Shown one piece after another: positions 62,866-64,000 of a stretch of 64,000 nucleotides of DNA (position 1 is its first letter; every line of letters begins with the position of its first letter). Origin of the DNA: Fasciolopsis buskii (lineage: Eukaryota > Platyhelminthes > Trematoda > Plagiorchiida > Fasciolidae); NCBI GenBank assembly GCA_008360955.1, contig LUCM01002832.1, positions 124,001-188,000 of the forward strand. Direction: 5' to 3'. The notes beneath the pieces are model-generated. The model ran no database searches, had not been told where the DNA came from, and saw only the letters and a program-made list of their open reading frames with translations. The position numbers and the translations under genes are program-made.

Positions 62866-62870
62866 CGGTG

Positions 62871-63470
62871 GTCACAATCTTCAGACACGTGAGCCTAAAA
62901 CTGACTCATTGCCAACCATAGATGAATGGATAGTCACTGAAGAATTTCAGTTAAACATTGTCTGCTTTTATTGGTCATATATAAATCAGAAGCTCGAACT
63001 CACGGTTACGGCTGTTCATCATCGTTGTCATTCTCACAATGGACTCATTCTTTACAATAATCCAGTAATTCAAATGAGACAATGGTGTCTTTTGTTCCAT
63101 CTACAAAACCAGTGATGAGAACTCAGGGCTGGTTCGCTATTCTCCACCTGCCCTTGGTCTTGTTGATACCACGGTGCGATTAGATGGACACTGGAATATC
63201 ATATTGCTCCAATATTCGCCTGAAATTCCAAAATTATACCACATCTCATAAAGATTGCAATCATTTATGAGTCCTATTTGACCATAAGTTAGCAAATGTT
63301 CGTGGGGAATTCTGACGCATTGATTACACGTCGATGATCTAAGCTCATGAGCTAAGAAAATGATCTCCTTCCTCCTAGGATCACCGGAATGGAAGTTTGA
63401 TTGCAAATCTTACATCGTCAGCGGAAATAATAATATGAAGACCATAGCAAGACTGCTGCATTAACGATGT
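62871..63470. other. Upstream part of the Penelope-like element or flank, unreadable
   Basis: By position this should hold the earlier RT motifs of the minus-strand Penelope-like element. I could not recognise them in any frame; the longest minus-strand reading (63406-63137) shows no family wording. Confidence 0.3.
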
Positions 63471-63506
63471 CATATATACATATATACATTTATACATATA
63501 TATAAT
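63470..63506. repeat. Imperfect (TA)n/ATATAC microsatellite
   Basis: Repeated ATATACAT units, about 37 bases. Confidence 0.8.
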
Positions 63507-64000
63507 GTTTGCAAACGAATTCTCCATGACAATGAAACGAGGCTGAGCTAGTGCCAGTAAGAACATTCAGAAAAAAATGTCTAGAACCCATACTAGGTCA
63601 CAATGTCCAAACAGCTTGCTTGAAGACAGCAAAGCAGTTTGGACACACCAAACGATACGGAGTTGGAATTGTTCTCTGTTAAGTTCAAAGCCGTGCGATG
63701 AATTCGTTATTTTTTCTTGGTAATTAATGAGTTGACGATTGATGGCAAACAGGTGTGAGTCACGTTTCCACTCTTTGGTTCCAACCTTTATTTTTACCGA
63801 AATTTTTGAGTAGAGTTTTGCTTCATACTTTTGGCAAGACAAGCATTTTTAAAAGGTACAAAAAAAATCGCCTTTCCACGGCCAGCTGAAGGAAAGAGGC
63901 AGGCATTACTTTAGCTCAAATTCAGTGGACTACTGCTAAAAGCAACTAAATGCATTTTCTTGTTTGTTTTTTATTGCATAAGCCGACTTAGAAGCTCCCC
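63507..64000. other. Unassigned end of window with a minus-strand ORF
   Basis: A 91-codon minus-strand ORF (63842-63567) has a lysine-rich first part and then ELNREQFQLR and LLSSSKLFGH. It lies upstream of and on the same strand as the Penelope-like relic, so it might be its N-terminal or 5' region, but I cannot match it to that family. It may also be chance. Confidence 0.25.

Larger units (their letters stand above)
61840..62870 (-). mobile_element. Penelope-like retroelement relic, minus strand
   Basis: Read on the minus strand, the order is the last RT motifs, RT thumb, linker, GIY-YIG endonuclease and 3' end, the layout of Penelope-like elements. RT: MGPLSSCFLAEIV (family MGSPLSSxxAEIxM) from 62865, then IRPESWIRHLVGTLVFINK where the family has a lead-in and RYVDDTFVxxNK. 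Thumb: LALLDVLARGNINGKLYKAVYRKPNTK in another frame within 62762-62565 (family LPFLDVLxxR to VYRKPTHT). Endonuclease part at 62314-61982. The catalytic YVDD reads HLVG, and frameshifts and stops separate the blocks, so it is dead. The N-terminal half was not recognised in 62.9-64.0 kb. Confidence 0.87.

Noticed and set aside
1..64000. CRISPR arrays, bacterial operons, phage genes or toxin systems
   Set aside because: No spaced direct repeats, no Shine-Dalgarno-led gene runs and no prokaryotic protein wording; all recognised proteins are eukaryotic retroelements.

Overview
The window reads as a stretch of animal nuclear DNA that is AT-rich (roughly 60-62% A+T by eye), has low coding density and is probably intergenic or deep-intronic. 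There are no operons, no ribosome-binding-site-led ORFs and no rRNA or intact tRNA genes. The only recognisable proteins are decayed retroelements. Their type (a CR1-like LINE family with an (AATAC)n tail, a Penelope-like element with a GIY-YIG domain, tRNA-headed SINE-like pieces) and the base composition suggest a flatworm (trematode, monogenean or cestode). That assignment rests on remembered family resemblance, not on a search. No intact, confidently functional gene was found.

Layout. 0-2.8 kb: no gene, with a weak integrase-like reading at 0.38 kb. 2.84-4.43 kb: minus-strand LINE relic with reverse transcriptase (RT) blocks, C-terminal region and tail. 4.4-15.6 kb: nothing recognised except AT microsatellites. 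15.59-15.86 kb: a perfect 244-bp palindrome with no spacer, flanked by 12-bp direct repeats. 17.33 and 17.64-17.79 kb: two tRNA-derived SINE-like pieces in opposite orientation. 25.3-27.7 kb: the best-preserved LINE relic, plus strand, with endonuclease, RT and C-terminal region spread over three frames. 27.7-46.4 kb: mostly empty, with two weaker tRNA-like heads (39.81 and 40.84 kb), a possible RT-motif fragment (43.78 kb) and some chance-sized ORFs. 46.4-58.3 kb: three exon-like stretches on the plus strand, one membrane-segment-like (46.42-46.59 kb) and two asparagine-rich with plausible splice donors (48.71-48.92 and 58.20-58.30 kb). 61.84-62.87 kb: minus-strand Penelope-like relic.

How it fits together. 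The two LINE relics share C-terminal blocks and 3'-UTR features, so they are probably members of one family inserted at different times in opposite orientation. Both have lost residues needed for catalysis, as has the Penelope-like RT. The exon-like stretches are too weak to call a gene. If real, they would belong to one or more long-intron plus-strand genes in the right half. The most distinctive object is the perfect palindrome: its direct-repeat flanks are those of an insertion, and its lack of divergence or loop means it is very young, actively homogenised, or an assembly artefact.
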